Of a stretch of DNA of 64,000 nucleotides, positions 45,001 through 56,197 are shown one piece after another. The translations under genes were made by a program, and so were the position numbers. Every line of letters begins with the position of its first letter. The stretch's first letter is position 1. The stretch covers positions 682,001 through 746,000 of the forward strand of contig JAGPNK010000007.1 in the NCBI GenBank assembly GCA_020746835.1, read 5' to 3'. The notes below the pieces were generated by a model that was given only the letters and a program-made list of their open reading frames with translations, was not told the origin of the DNA and did no database searches. The stretch comes from Stachybotrys elegans (Eukaryota > Ascomycota > Sordariomycetes > Hypocreales > Stachybotryaceae).

Positions 45001-45452
45001 CAAGGGACGCAGCTCCCCCTCCACTGGTAACCCAAAATCCTCAAACGTCGCCTACAGGATCTCAAGTGAACAGAATTCCAAGAAAGCCTCCGGGGCAAGG
45101 GGCAGTGCCGGGCCAACAGACCAGCCCGTCTTCTCCCACGCCTCTAGTTTCTGCCGGCCAACCTCCTGCCCACCCAACGGGACCTGCTACCACTGGACAA
45201 CCACTGCAGCAACGAGAGCAGTCCAAGCTACGCAAGCAACCTCCAGGTGATGTTCACGGCTTAGAGAACAAGCTTGTTCCGGCGCCACTCTTCTCAGGTC
45301 AGAATGCGGCACCGGCTGGTCAGGTTGCCCAGGGAAGCACCGGTGCTGTTGGACAGGGCGGAATCAATAGAACAACCACGAGAGACAAGTGGGCAAAGAA
45401 CCCGGCCTCTGATTACTCTGGAGGAGATTGGGGACATACAGACTGGAAATGA
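42045..45452 (+). CDS. WW-domain protein with very long disordered Pro/Gln-rich region
   Basis: Single exon, 1135 residues from the ATG at 42045. Residues 4-36 form one WW domain (LPDGWESDYDGQRWFYK, then YHFP), with both signature aromatic positions; WW domains bind Pro-rich peptides. The rest is low complexity: acidic Glu/Lys stretch (150-350), Ser/Pro-rich middle (370-700), Gln/Pro/Met-rich part (700-1000). A short basic, conserved-looking block KDNKWTKWFKGSKS near residue 890 and the C-terminus RDKWAKNPASDYSGGDWG are the only other ordered-looking pieces. No nuclear signal is certain. Family not recognised; a scaffold or RNA-processing/trafficking adaptor is possible. Confidence 0.9.
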   Translation: MTGLPDGWESDYDGQRWFYKYKPTGHVQYHFPTEGDEFPDFIAAGAPALPLAPEERLESQQQVRRLVGIAPNGAASSNAPKSRMSATARPISDAWNDEPGDADVFQPESFMFLGPGAYTDVSPLVEEEVEAAAAEEEAAKRAVVGKSEQELKPDKGVSPVASERPTPKVANSEPAILQEEAAKDTDVEEPQVTPPPQAQDLPIHMIDGRELPYELAVESPRQFNPVGQMAELATEQTASAYIELHPDPVEIGDNTILAPIETAAPTGIAELPEKSSPIERKKEELKIVPPQKKADNREIVEQKVQREPEALVSKNEEEKKREGYKPYDPSQAEPISSGGMASPSTAEPGRGTSLQRETSLLINAGSGSPPNKSSNDIPAVLSPASQEPAFAEFKGPEGRRSIERGAETPNGTESPRSSISLTSTPSVLKPGRIPQNRQVETPPTPEAQPGVTKFPSVLKPARGRAASQPGIPAPSTASPASSPQHDQGPVVLPPVAAQPVLRSMSAVPALREAALPAPVQRPASTQPVSGGRAPGPAQQMPYHPQARMHTPPVNNLYSIVSPVPSPSPAPSHWQVSRRHSSFSPSDVSPLQSRSGSQSSGMPIFTPSPASQAQPSSMVQSPEPLSHGTPGSAGPPVPKKIPLPPVQGSYFPAQDGAAQGGEPSRRHSLPPQPLAQMMQKGPAGVGVTSPGPPTRAQSSQQPSVPMQSSPVHNTPEKPLTRIEEHEEHGSAHQTPPTASAVLATAHTPITQAHIQSGQPASQPVVYQQAAPPPDPRFQQQWRPPVAGTMPHMQHLQQNSAPRPPGAIPHQQPAQMAPPGHMFIQGQAIQPGFAPPPGAQPMIQPLGQMANHPQGFTPTTQPLAPLSPNTMSPQSAPSSSANPMSPLAKAKDNKWTKWFKGSKSPQISAPMPAQYVPPALAPVVIPRPDLQGRQGAGWSAGAPQPGWQQGSPAPIQPGVYPPAPASHPHYQYQGGQPNPGAPFVPAGPRDAAPPPLVTQNPQTSPTGSQVNRIPRKPPGQGAVPGQQTSPSSPTPLVSAGQPPAHPTGPATTGQPLQQREQSKLRKQPPGDVHGLENKLVPAPLFSGQNAAPAGQVAQGSTGAVGQGGINRTTTRDKWAKNPASDYSGGDWGHTDWK

Positions 45453-45805
45453 TTTATTGGGCTTCCGTTCACATAGCGATGAGCTGTTCGTTTTATCTGG
45501 ATGGTCAAGGGCGAAGCGAGTGCAGCATCTATACTAGATAACTGTCTCTTGGAGCAATTCCAAGTAACTATAATTCACGAGTCTTCATGACAAGGCGTAA
45601 GAAATAATCATGGATTGCTGAACGACTTCACTGTGGTGATGATATTGTCTTCACGTGATTTCGCGTAACGGTACCCGTGCGGCGTGCAGCAAGGCGCGCG
45701 CAAAGGGCAATACAGGTGAAGGTACCTTTGTAATTACAGGTGGTACTTCCTGCACAAAGCAACCGCCCGTTTTGCAACGACTCCAGAGATGACATCTGGC
45801 GCATC
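45453..45805. other. Short intergenic region before the BRCT gene
   Basis: 350 nt; terminator of the WW gene and promoter of the BRCT gene. Nothing specific is seen. Confidence 0.4.
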
Positions 45806-48800
45806 ATGACACGAGCCGAGTCGCTGGAGCCAGCGGAGGTTGATGAGACGCAAAGAAATACACAATCACAGGACAGCCAGGCCATTCTTGAGGCCCTCCG
45901 CGTCGAGTTCGCTATCGTATCGGTACGTACCCTCCAGCACCCCGGCCATTTCTTGGGTTTGTGCGGCTGACTGGTTGCGCGATGTGACGTGCAGTCGCGC
46001 AGCGCCCAGAGCCCTCCGATCCGGCAGAGCAACGGCAGCCCCGAGCCCAATGAAAATGTGATCCAGGGTACCGTAGATTACGAGTCGGATCAGGACGAGG
46101 GCGTGCGATTGGTGCAGGATCAGGATGGTAACATAAGTGACGGCACCACCGACGCGAATGTGCATGTCCAAGAGGTTAGTAGCCGTTGCAGGCAGCCAAA
46201 CAAACGAATTAGACAAGGATATGGCCTCTAACCTGGAAAAAGCAAAACCCGTCTCCTAAGGCTGCTATTGACGAAACCACCGGACCCTTCGCTGGAATCA
46301 GGCAGCCGACTCTTCCTCCATCCGACAACACATTCCGGACACATCCGGCACATATCCGTGACACCTCCGCCGCCGTCGAAACGCCCTTGAGCAACGGCGC
46401 GACACGAGACGATGCATCGCAAGTCGTGAAGGAGAGCCAGAATCGGGATACTGCGCCTCTGGCAGCACCTGTCCCGCCGCTCAAGATGGACGTGTCGCAG
46501 CATACGCCGACCCAGGTCAACGACGAGCGAGACTACAGCGACCTGCCCGACACGCTCCCCGCGAGCCATGGCGATCCGAACCCGCCCTACGAGGATCAGA
46601 CGCTGCACACAAACGACACCGGGGCCGTGAACCTTGGCGACTTCACACAAGTCCCCCATCCCTCGTCTCAAGTCTCCGAGGATGCAGGCTTCGAGAATAA
46701 GAGAGGAGAATGGAGACTCCCCGAGGAGACCCCCCGGCCTGCGCCTGGGAATGGCCACAACCAGCCGTCGTTTACAGCGCCTCCGGAGACGCCTGCGATG
46801 CCAAAGAATCCTTTTGGGGCGAGGCCAAATATAGCGGCTCCTCTCGCAGGTTCCCAGTTGTTTGGACAAACGCAAATGTCTTCGGCAATCAAGCGAATCA
46901 GCCCTACTTCGTCACGACCATCTCCACACATCTATCACGATACAGTATCACCTAATATAATGGAGTCGTCGCCTTTGAAAGACAGGGCGGGTGTCTCTTC
47001 CCCGACCGACATACGAACCTCGAGCCCTTCCAGATTGCATGAGCTTCCCAGCACTGTACGCCCGAAACGGCGTATGGATGCAATCCAGGAAGAGTCGCCT
47101 TCAATGGAAGGATTGAAGGAGGATAATCTCATACAAGAAACGCCGAGTCACCGTCCGCCTAGGTCATCGGGTGTCTACAACCCCAGGGCTGACTACGAAT
47201 CAATAAAGAAATCCCAAGAGAGACAATCCATGATGGATGCCCAGTCTTCGAATCTCGAGCCAGACAGCGACTCGGATGATGCAGTGAAGCGCATGGAGCG
47301 ACGAAAGCGCATAGAAGAGAAGAAATCTCGGGCGGAGAAGGAAATGGAGCAGGTTCGTCTTCCGCGATCACGGCGTGCCGTTCCAGATCAGGAGCCTGGC
47401 CTAAAGAGAAGACGGGTGATCAAGGATACAAGTGAGTTGAGTGAGGCGCCCGAGTCGTTCCCCGTCGACAAGGCGAGACTCCTTGCGACTCCGTCCTTGA
47501 ATTCTGTCATAGTAGATCTTGTAACACCTGCGGTTGGCAAAGAGACACCGAGAATCAAAGCCACGCCGGCCCAAGACGACGTCGAAACAGAAGGCGGAGA
47601 GGAGCCGGAAGACAAGCCGCCGCAGCCGTTCAGACCCTCAGCAGGAGACGTGGACGTGATCCCGGCTACCAGTCCGGTTCAGTCATCGTCGGTGGATCGC
47701 AATGATGCGCCTACAGCATCTGAGTCCGAACTGCCCCGGCTGGTCCCCGAAAACGCAATCACTACGCCGAACCTCACCCCGGCAAGTGACGTACTTTCCT
47801 CTTCCAACCCACCTACGCGTCGTCGTGGGTTGAGAACTTATAACAGGAAAGCTAGGGTGCGGGACCCATTCGTTGGTTCTTCTACGTCGGCAACGGACAG
47901 CACGCCCGTGCCGCTTGGTCAAAAGGCTAGTCATCCTTTGACTGTTGAATCGAGCCCTGTCAAGAAGGATCCTGTGGCTGAAGAACCTGCTCAGCAGTCC
48001 AAGACTGTTCGCACCAGAAACGAGAAACGACGGAGGGCGACCACTGGGTCTCAGATAGATGAACCCGAGGTGCATGGCAAACGACTACAGACTGCAGCCA
48101 ATGGCCCTAGGGAGTCCTCGTCAGAACTATCGATCCTCTCCTCTGCCCATCCATCAGGCATCACCACACCTGGGACCTTTGGATCGCCTGCCTCGGAGCG
48201 AACCGAAGTGACAGCTGGCCCATCACCCTCAGGTGGTCCCACCCTTCGGAAACGAGCAACACGGTCAGCAGCAGAATCACCACAGCCAGCAACCCGGGCC
48301 ACGCGACTATCCAGACGATCGATACGCCTCGAGTCCGAATCTACCGATGAGCTCCAGGGCTCGCCCGGCGCAGTTGGCGAGAAGAGCACCATTCAGCTAT
48401 CGGCGGGACGAAGTCTCAAGATGTCCCTCGGCCACAGGGGCGGGGGGATTTTCGAGGGTATGATGTTCGCCGTCTCAGTCCAGTCTGATCAGCAGAAGCA
48501 GCGCGCAAGCCTAGAGGCCAAGATCTCTCAGGCAGGAGGCGTTATTCTACGAGATGGCTTCCGGGAGCTGTTTGAACGGTCGGCCATTATGAAAGCTACG
48601 AGTCCCGTGGAAGAAGTCGGTGATTCACTACGCCTCATTGGATCGAAGACTCATACGGGATTCACCGCGCTCATTGCAGACACGCACTCAAGGAAGCCAA
48701 AGTACATGCAAGCCCTCGCTCTGGGACTGCCGTGTCTCGCGCAGCAATGGATTGTCACATGCCTCAACAAAGGGGAGGTTGTCGACTGGCAGCCTTACTT

Positions 48801-49272
48801 GCTCTGCGCCGGGTCATCAGCGGTACTAGGAAACGCAATCAGATCACGAAACCTGCTCCCCTATCCTGCAGAGGACGCCATGCTAGCTGAGACCATCGGC
48901 CGGCGGGCGAGGTTACTGGAGGATCAACGCGTGCTAGTGGTGATAGACTCACGTAAGGGCCGCAGTGAGACTAAGGAGCCTTACATCTTCCTGTTTCAGG
49001 CCCTGGGACCATCCATGTCGCGGGTCTTTTCGACGGTGCAAGCCCGCGAGGCCTTGCGGGAGGCCGAGGCTGCCGGCCAGCCGTTTGATTGGCTCTATGT
49101 CGACACAGCTGGTGGCTCCAGTGCTGTTCTTTCCAGCCCGGCGGTCAAGACTAAGAAGCGGAGGAGGGTATCGGAGCCGAAGCTTCAGCAACCTCGCGAA
49201 CTTACCGACGAGTTGGTAATCCAGAGTCTCATCCTCGGCAAGATGATTGAAGAGGACGAGATGGTGTTTTGA
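45806..49272 (+). CDS. Tandem-BRCT DNA-damage checkpoint protein, Rad9/Crb2-like
   Basis: Exons modelled as 45806-45922, 45995-46174 and 46213-49272 (1118 residues). The N-terminus carries ATM/ATR-type SQ/TQ sites (RNTQSQDSQAILEALR), as in Rad9, Crb2 and 53BP1. About 750 residues of disordered Ser/Pro/Thr sequence with many S/T-P sites follow, then two BRCT repeats (about 845-1110): first GGGIFEGMMFAVS with GGVILRDGF and LPCLAQQWIVTCL; second RVLVVIDSRKG onward. Rad9-type proteins link damaged chromatin to checkpoint kinases in the nucleus. A Tudor domain, present in Crb2/53BP1, was not recognised. The second intron as modelled is only 38 nt; a one-base shift in an A5 run at about 46236 would give an alternative reading (see findings). 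The identification of the ortholog is moderate, the BRCT pair is firm. Confidence 0.8.
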
Positions 49273-50378
49273 GTACTGTGTCTAGTGATTGCATATACCA
49301 ACAAAAAGAGGATGGAAAGGGAAAATAGGAGGGGCAAGGAGCATTGATATCTGGTAACATCACATGCGTTGGGATAGACTCAGGGGAAAAGTTGCAGGTC
49401 TTGTATGTGGGCGTCGCGTTTCGTGTTGAATGCGCTGAAGGATCAAGTGAGAAAGCCAAGCCAATAAGATGTCCAATTACGATCCCCCCACGCAGAGGTG
49501 TGGCATGTAGCATAAAGAATGGCGCTTAAATCGAAGCTTGGCCTTACCAGATGTCGCTTCTGGAACACGTCTACGGCATCACAGGGGTTACATTGCCTCA
49601 ATCGGCTGCTTCAACCTGCAAGGCTGATCCGACGAAACGTGCCCCTTCTTCGGAGGCGCTTCCTATTCAACTTCTGTGTCTGCGTCTCAGTACAGTACAT
49701 ACATACCGGCAGCAAGTCTACGCAGGCCGGAGATGTCTCTTTGGGTACTCCGTACTCAATCCTGAGTCCAATGCCCAACGGTAGGGCGACGACGAATATA
49801 GATCGAGGCCCGCTTTCGTAATTTCGCTCCTGGGTGGGTTGAACGAGCCGTTGAGCCTTGCGACGGGGCGGGCTAGGCCGATGTCTGAGTTCCAGATACT
49901 AGCTGTAACATAACATGGCCGAGAAGGGCGCTTCTGTATATAAAGCCCTGTGAATGGATGGGTAGAGGGCATTCAAGCGAAGTTTCCGGTGCAGCGGAAT
50001 GAAGAGCAGGATGATGCGACCAGTCCAAGGGCCTTTGCTTTGCTGACGATCGCTAAATGAACCTTCAGGAGCTGAGACCATGTGCAGCAGGGATTGTCAA
50101 CGTTACGGGATGGAGCTTCATGGATTACGATCCTTCCCTGAACCCGAACTAGGAGACCACCGGCCCTACGAGGCTGTGGGTAATAGCCAGGACGACGGGG
50201 CCAATATTGATACTGCTGACCCTTTTCTTCTTCTCGTCTCCTCATCAGGACTCTTTATTGTTGACCGACAGTGTGTTATTGGTATGTTGTTGTTCGACAG
50301 CAGATCGCGCCACGGCCGAAAGACATATTGATCGACGAAGAGACTGCGAAGATCGGCCTGGCCTCCCCAGCTAGAACC
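49273..50378. other. Intergenic region
   Basis: 1.1 kb with only short frames that lack coding character. Holds the terminator of the BRCT gene and the promoter of the surface protein gene. Confidence 0.4.
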
Positions 50379-51358
50379 ATGGCCACGATGAGGTCTATAT
50401 ACGCGGCCTTCTGCTCCTTGATTCTGTTGCGCCCGGCTATAGCACAGCAGGCGCGCTTCACGTTTCCGACAGAGGAGGGACTTGTATTTCGTGAGGACGA
50501 TACCGTTCGCGTAAGCTACGAGTCGTCATGGCCCAACACAAGCCTATGGACGTTTTGCTTAGAAGGAGACGACCGCGCAGTCACACTCAGTACGTTATTG
50601 TCCCCCCTCCGAGCAAGCGCTGCAAAGCGATTTGCATGCAGGAAGACTGACACAGTTCCCCTACAGAGCGAGTGATTAGGCCGGCATCATCGCCCGGCGG
50701 CTGGGAGCGCATCCTCATTGACTTTGAGACTACGTCGGACCGCTGCTGGTTCAACCTGCGCGACGCCGACAACGAGGACGGCCCAGATGGAATCAACAGT
50801 GTGCCGTGGGCTATGCTTAGTACGAGGGGCAGCGAGCAGCGGCTGTGGCAGCTGGAGGACACGACGACGACATTAACGACTTCGGCGCCTACGACCACAT
50901 CGGAGAGCAGCACATCAGCGACGTCTGCTACGCGGGCTGGTACAACGAGTGGACCTGCGACAACCGGCACAGACGCGGATGATGGCGAGAAGGGCCTGGC
51001 ACCGGGGGCGATTGCGGGTATCGCGGTGGGCGTGGTGGCACTCGTCATCGGCAGCGCCGTAGCCGTGTTCTATCTCTTCAAGAAACGGGGGAAACAACAA
51101 GGCGAGGGCGAAACGTCGTTGATGAATGCCAGTTCATACGCAGGGCAGCCGCATGGCGGACAGCCGTATGCCGGGCAGCAGCATACCGGGCAGCAGTATG
51201 CCGGGCAAAAGTATGCCGAGCCGTCCGAGGACAAGTACAGCGGCTATCCGTATGGCGTAGTGGAGATGGGAGCGGACGTGATGCCCAAAAACCACCATGG
51301 CGTGGCGGCGAGTGAGCTGTCAGGTAATACATATCCTCGCACGGAGCTGCCGGGATAG
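50379..51358 (+). CDS. Single-pass surface protein with Ser/Thr stalk and pentapeptide-repeat tail
   Basis: Exons 50379-50589 and 50667-51358 (77-nt intron) give 300 residues. A signal peptide (IYAAFCSLILLRPAIAQQ) is followed by a small extracellular domain (25-125) with two Cys and many aromatic residues, a Ser/Thr-rich stalk (about 130-175), one membrane helix (IAGIAVGVVALVIGSAVAVF), a basic stop-transfer (KKRGKQQ) and a cytoplasmic tail. The tail starts with five pentads (GQPHG, GQPYA, GQQHT, GQQYA, GQKYA). The layout is that of fungal wall sensors of the Wsc/Mid2 kind, but no WSC Cys domain is present. Function in cell-surface sensing or adhesion is inferred only. Confidence 0.85.
51130..51222 (+). 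repeat. In-frame 15-nt repeat coding for GQxxx pentads
   Basis: Five degenerate 15-nt copies starting GGG/GGA CAG, inside the tail of the surface protein gene. Copy number could vary between strains. Confidence 0.75.
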
Positions 51359-53837
51359 CACGGGGGAGGGCGATGGAATGAGGGATAGAAAAGGGTGCTT
51401 GTTTGGTTGAGCGAACGAATTCATTGCATGGTGTTTGAGGATGGGTTTTGGTTATACCTCCGGCTTTTGACGAGCACATTACCAGGTGCTTGGATAATGG
51501 ATATCTTGAGTATACCCTGGCGGTTTCGTTCCAACTGTGATTTGTCAGTGAGTTGACTTTTGATGTGAAGACCACAGTGGTTTGGCTGCCCAGCATGTCA
51601 CACCTCATGCTTGTTGGGGGCCAATATTGATAGGCTGCTGCTCGATAGCGAGATGTGAGGATGCCTGTGTAGGCAAGCCAGAACGCTGCATCGTTTTTAT
51701 CTTGTCCCAGGAAATGCAGGGCATCCAGGACAAACATGCTGGCCCGGACATTGTGAGACAAACATGACTGTCTCGGCCATCAGATGACCTGTGTCTTTAT
51801 GGAAGAGAACGATTCGGCGGGTTATTGCTTGGCAGTGCGAGGTAGCCCTTTACATACGTACCATGCACGAAGCAAGCATCTCCGGGCGAATATTTGATCA
51901 GCATTGTGCAAGTTCGCACGGGGCTATGCATGCATGCCTTGGCTTTGGGGTCCGCGAAATCTGTAAGCCGGCATGCTCGGAGATGCCCCAAGGCAGATCA
52001 ATTTCCAATCCATCCGGGATACGAAGGAGGAAGAGAAAGGCAAGCCTAGTCCCAGGTGCTAGGATAAGAGTGACGGCCCGTCGAGGAGAGGCTCCGGCAG
52101 CGTCGGAGCTTGGCGCCTAGCAGACACAAAACAAACCCGGCGCAGGTACTTTATTTGTTTCGCAAGCTAACCCATGCGCCACCTCTCCTGCACCACGAGA
52201 CAAGGTGGAGAGAAAAAGAGCAGTCGATTTGGTCCTCCACTTCGTTTCCTGTCGCGTGATGCCAGCGCCCGCCCGATTTTGTAAACCCGATCTTGGTGGG
52301 CCTCCGGGTGACGGCAGTGGCGGAAGCACCGGGCGCTTGGCTTGTTTAAGACCAAAAAACCTGGTCCTGTCTTGTCGCTTTTCTCTTTGTCCAAGACTTG
52401 CAACAAGCAGAGCACGCGAGCATCAATGCCCAACCCGTGGCGGGGTTTCCCTTCTGTACTTCCATGCTGAGTTTGCTTATGGGGAGTGCCAAGCAAGATA
52501 TGACGCCACCCGTATTGTACAGCCGGCTTATGCTGCTGACGGCACATGCCGCGGTGAAGAAAGAGAAAGCGAATATGGATGGATGACTGCCGGGCTGCCA
52601 AGGATGACGCAGAAGCGGCTTGTGGGAGACACATGACATTAACATGGATCATTGGCTACCAGACCTCCGCCTCTCCGTCTCCGTCTGCCAACAAGACCCG
52701 AGCCAAGCGGCCAAAGCGGCCAAAAGCAAGATGATTTGCTGCATCTCTTCGGCCTCCAAGGCTGCCAAGAACTGTGCTAAGGCATATAGCTCTCCAACTT
52801 GTCTCATGTGGCTTGTGTCTAGTTGCTGGTGGAATGCGCTTGTTGTTTGTCTTGTGTATATGTATCAGAGATCCATCCCGACAGCCACAAGCGTCGCCGC
52901 TGCTGCTACATGTCGCATCGATGGGCGTCTTCGTCTGGTGGGCTTGGGTCATCGGATGTCGTCAACATCCCGACTCCGGGACCACGCTTCTTCCTTCTCA
53001 TCTCTGTCCCGAGCGTCATGAGAGCCCCGGTGGGCTCAGCAAACAAGCCGCCAAGCTCATGACACATGAGCCATCCATGCTTGTCTTCGGTACATCATAG
53101 ACCATGGAGAAACCACAGAGCTAGCTGCATGCTGCCCGATCGCATTACCCGGCCCATCATCATCGACCACATACCCTTCATGGGCCAGTGTACTCAGACG
53201 GTCTTCCGAGCTAGGTTTGCTGCGTCCGCACAAAGGGTGACTCCTCTTTTGTGCTGCGGCCACTGCCCAAAGCATCTTTTCCATCACATCCGGCCATGTC
53301 CCACACCTCGGCCCTTGAGCCGCCTGGTTCCGCCATCTGTCTCTGCATGTCTGGGTTCTTCCATGTCCTTGGATTCGTATGTTGCTCTGTGCATGGCCCC
53401 CAGGTCTCACATCAGATAAATCCTCGGAATCGTTCAATCGACCTGGTCGAGGCGTAGTAACCCAAGGTCGTAGACGGTCCACACTCTGTTCTCCTGCCAC
53501 CCCGAGCACCCATCCATCTTTTGCTCCCATCTCTTGTTTGTCTTAGTCTCTTTCTCAAGCACGAGCCGTCAACTGGTGGCGCGTGCCTACTTCTCGATTC
53601 CTTGCTTCCGTCAGGCACACGTCGAGTTTATGGTCTGCCACCCCCTTGCTTGGTACTCTTGTCCGTCCCTCCCGCAAAGCCGTCGGCATTAAACATCGAG
53701 TCTCCGGTTGTTTCGACCACCTGACATACGGTGCCATCCATTTCTCTCCCTTGCTCTCCTCCTCTCCCTACTGGGCTTCTACGCTTCAAGATATTCTTCT
53801 CGATTCTTGCCCAAGTCCTTCATCGCCCGTTGTAAGC
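51359..53837. other. Long intergenic region upstream of the PAP2-like gene
   Basis: 2.5 kb with no recognisable gene. Many short frames on both strands, none with family features. The last 300 nt (53540-53837) are C/T-rich and probably the leader of the PAP2-like gene. Confidence 0.4.
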
Positions 53838-55225
53838 ATGCCTCTCGGCGCGGTCATAGAGCCGCTCGTGGTGGTTTCCTTGCTCTTCGGGGGCGCGTAC
53901 TTCAACCGCAACAAAGACTACAGCATATGGGGCGCTCCCGCTGGCTGGGTCGGCGATCGGTCTCTCAAGCGTGATGATGATATCAAGAGCGAGTCGGAGG
54001 GCTTCCTATCCCGCAGGTCTTGGTCATCCAGTCCTGGCGCATCCCCGCCGTTGTTGCCTCATGAGCAGCCTCCTCTGAGACGCCGCAAGCTGCAGCTATT
54101 GGGCTATAAGCGATTGGTCCTAACGCCCAACACGACTGTTTTCAAAGATCGCTTTCTTAGCCGCGTGCTGCGCAAGTTCCCGTTCCTAGTCGAGGCGTGG
54201 TACTGGGCCTTGATATACTGGGTAAGTCAGCATGACCCATCATTCATGCCTATCGTACTGACGATTCCCAATAACAGGTGTACCAAGTTGGTCGAGCCAT
54301 CACAGCCTTGACCCTCGTTGAAGGCACTGTCAATGTAGCGCGAAAACATGCGCTGCAAGTCATACACCTTGAGCAGCGGCTCGGCCTCTTCTGGGAGGCT
54401 CCCTTCCAGGCTTGGTTTCTCGCTCGTCCTACCCTGCTTCACTGGATCAATCGCGTCTACTCGTTCATTCATATCCCCGGCACGATTCTGTTCCTCGTTG
54501 GACTGTATTATCTGACCACCACTCGCAAGCGACTCGCCGCAACAGGGCGTGTGAGCGATAATGTCGGAGCCGGGCCTGCTCTGTACGAAGCGAGACGTCG
54601 CACCATGGCAACGTGCAACTTGATTGCCTTCATAGTGTTTACTCTCTGGCCATGCATGCCTCCTCGGCTCTTGAGCGACCCGACTTATGACGGGGACAAT
54701 GCTGTTGAGGCCAAGAGCTTCGGTTTCGTCGACACGGTCCATTCCACGGCCGGAGAGAGCAGTGTGTGGACAACGAATCGTTTCTGCAACCAATATGGTA
54801 TGTTGCACTTGTATCACAGCGGCGGTGGGTGTCTGCTTTGAAGGTGCTAACCTGCGACAGCTGCTATGCCATCACTCCATTTCGGCTACTCCCTCCTCGT
54901 GGGACTGACGGTTGCAACACTCCCCATAACCAGTGTTCGTGCAAGCTCTTGGAAGCGAATCGTGCTCTTCGTCACAGGCATGTCGTATCCTGCCCTCATC
55001 TTGACGGCCATTGTGGCTACGGCGAACCACTTCGTGCTTGATGCCGTTGCCGGAGCCATGGTCTGCGGGCTGGCGTGGTATGGCAACGGTATCCTCCTCA
55101 ACTTGTGCGCGCTCGAGGATTATTTCTTGTGGACATTGGGGATCCACAAGCCGGTCAACTATTGCGATGCCGATACGGCTGATGAACCTGAGCGCAAGTC
55201 GTTTCTTCTGGCCGAGGAGGTTTGA
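53838..55225 (+). CDS. PAP2-superfamily membrane protein (inositol phosphotransferase/lipid phosphatase-like)
   Basis: Exons 53838-54221, 54278-54797 and 54861-55225 (introns 56 and 63 nt) give 422 residues. The PAP2 C2-like motif MPSLHFGYS and C3-like NHFVLDAVAG (His and Asp of the catalytic triad) are seen in exon 3. Six or so membrane segments: near the N-terminus (EPLVVVSLLFGGAY), at VEAWYWALIYW, at FIHIPGTILFLVGLYYL, at ATCNLIAFIVFTLW, and three in exon 3. This arrangement matches the AUR1/Ipt1-like branch of PAP2 proteins that transfer phospho-head groups onto lipids in Golgi or plasma membrane, but a simple phosphatase cannot be excluded. A disordered Ser/Pro loop (50-75) lies after the first segment. 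Confidence 0.88.
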
Positions 55226-56197
55226 TGGAGAGGAAACTTAATCCTGGGGTGCGTACTGAGCCGAGTCGCGTCCCGGTGTAATTAACACGGCTTTGTCAGG
55301 AGTTTGACAAATTTGCGTAATATACTCGTCTTAATGCTGGTTAACTCGGGGCTGCTCGAACATCCCACGCAACAGGAAGAAATGCTTTGGATGAGGCTTG
55401 ATTGAGGTTGGTTCGGGGCCGCGTCAGAGCTGGATTCTTTGACGCCTCATTACGCGGCTCGTGGCGTAACAAGCCAGTCATATGTGCGTGCGTCCATACA
55501 AGCTGGCCACTCAAGAAGACAATATTTCCAACAGTCCGAGCAAGGCTTAGAAAAATCATGGCTTGGGCCTCACGAAAGAAAAACAAATGGGGGAAAGTCG
55601 TAACCAGGGATCTCAATGCATGGGTCCAGGAACTGCATCATTGTAGTCGGGTGCATTAACCGAAAGTATACGAGCAGGTTCTTTGTGGGAAAATGAAATG
55701 ATATTAATCGATTCATTTTCTAAACTCTGTCGGAATTTTGTCTTTGATGGCGAGCAACTGCCTGCAGGGACTGATGAAGGTCAAGCAATGGAAACGGAAG
55801 CAGCAATGCACCTATTCTGCCTTATCGATAAGCGAGAGCTATGCATTGAGCAAAGTACCGCTACTCAGTTCCACAATCTTTAGCGCAGCACTTACTGCGC
55901 CCAGATGGACAGGGCAGGTCCCTGGACCTACCCCTCTGAATCACCAACTAAGAAAGTGGCGTGGCGTGGCGGGGCATCAGACAAGACGTCGTCATTAGCC
56001 ACGCCTCCAGGCCAGTTCAGCTCACATGAACAGTCATGGCGCAAAGTCACGGTCATACCTCACACCTGCCTACTCACGCGCTGGCCTTTTGAGAATGTCC
56101 TAGATCCTTTCTGCTACAGACACGCTGTCTAGATCTCTCTCACGACCGTTCTTCAGTCCGCTGTTGACCACCTCTGTGTCTGTTCGTGACAGTTGCC
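55226..56197. other. Intergenic region before the GYP7 gene
   Basis: 970 nt. No gene or clear motif seen. AT-rich at 55650-55720. Confidence 0.4.
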
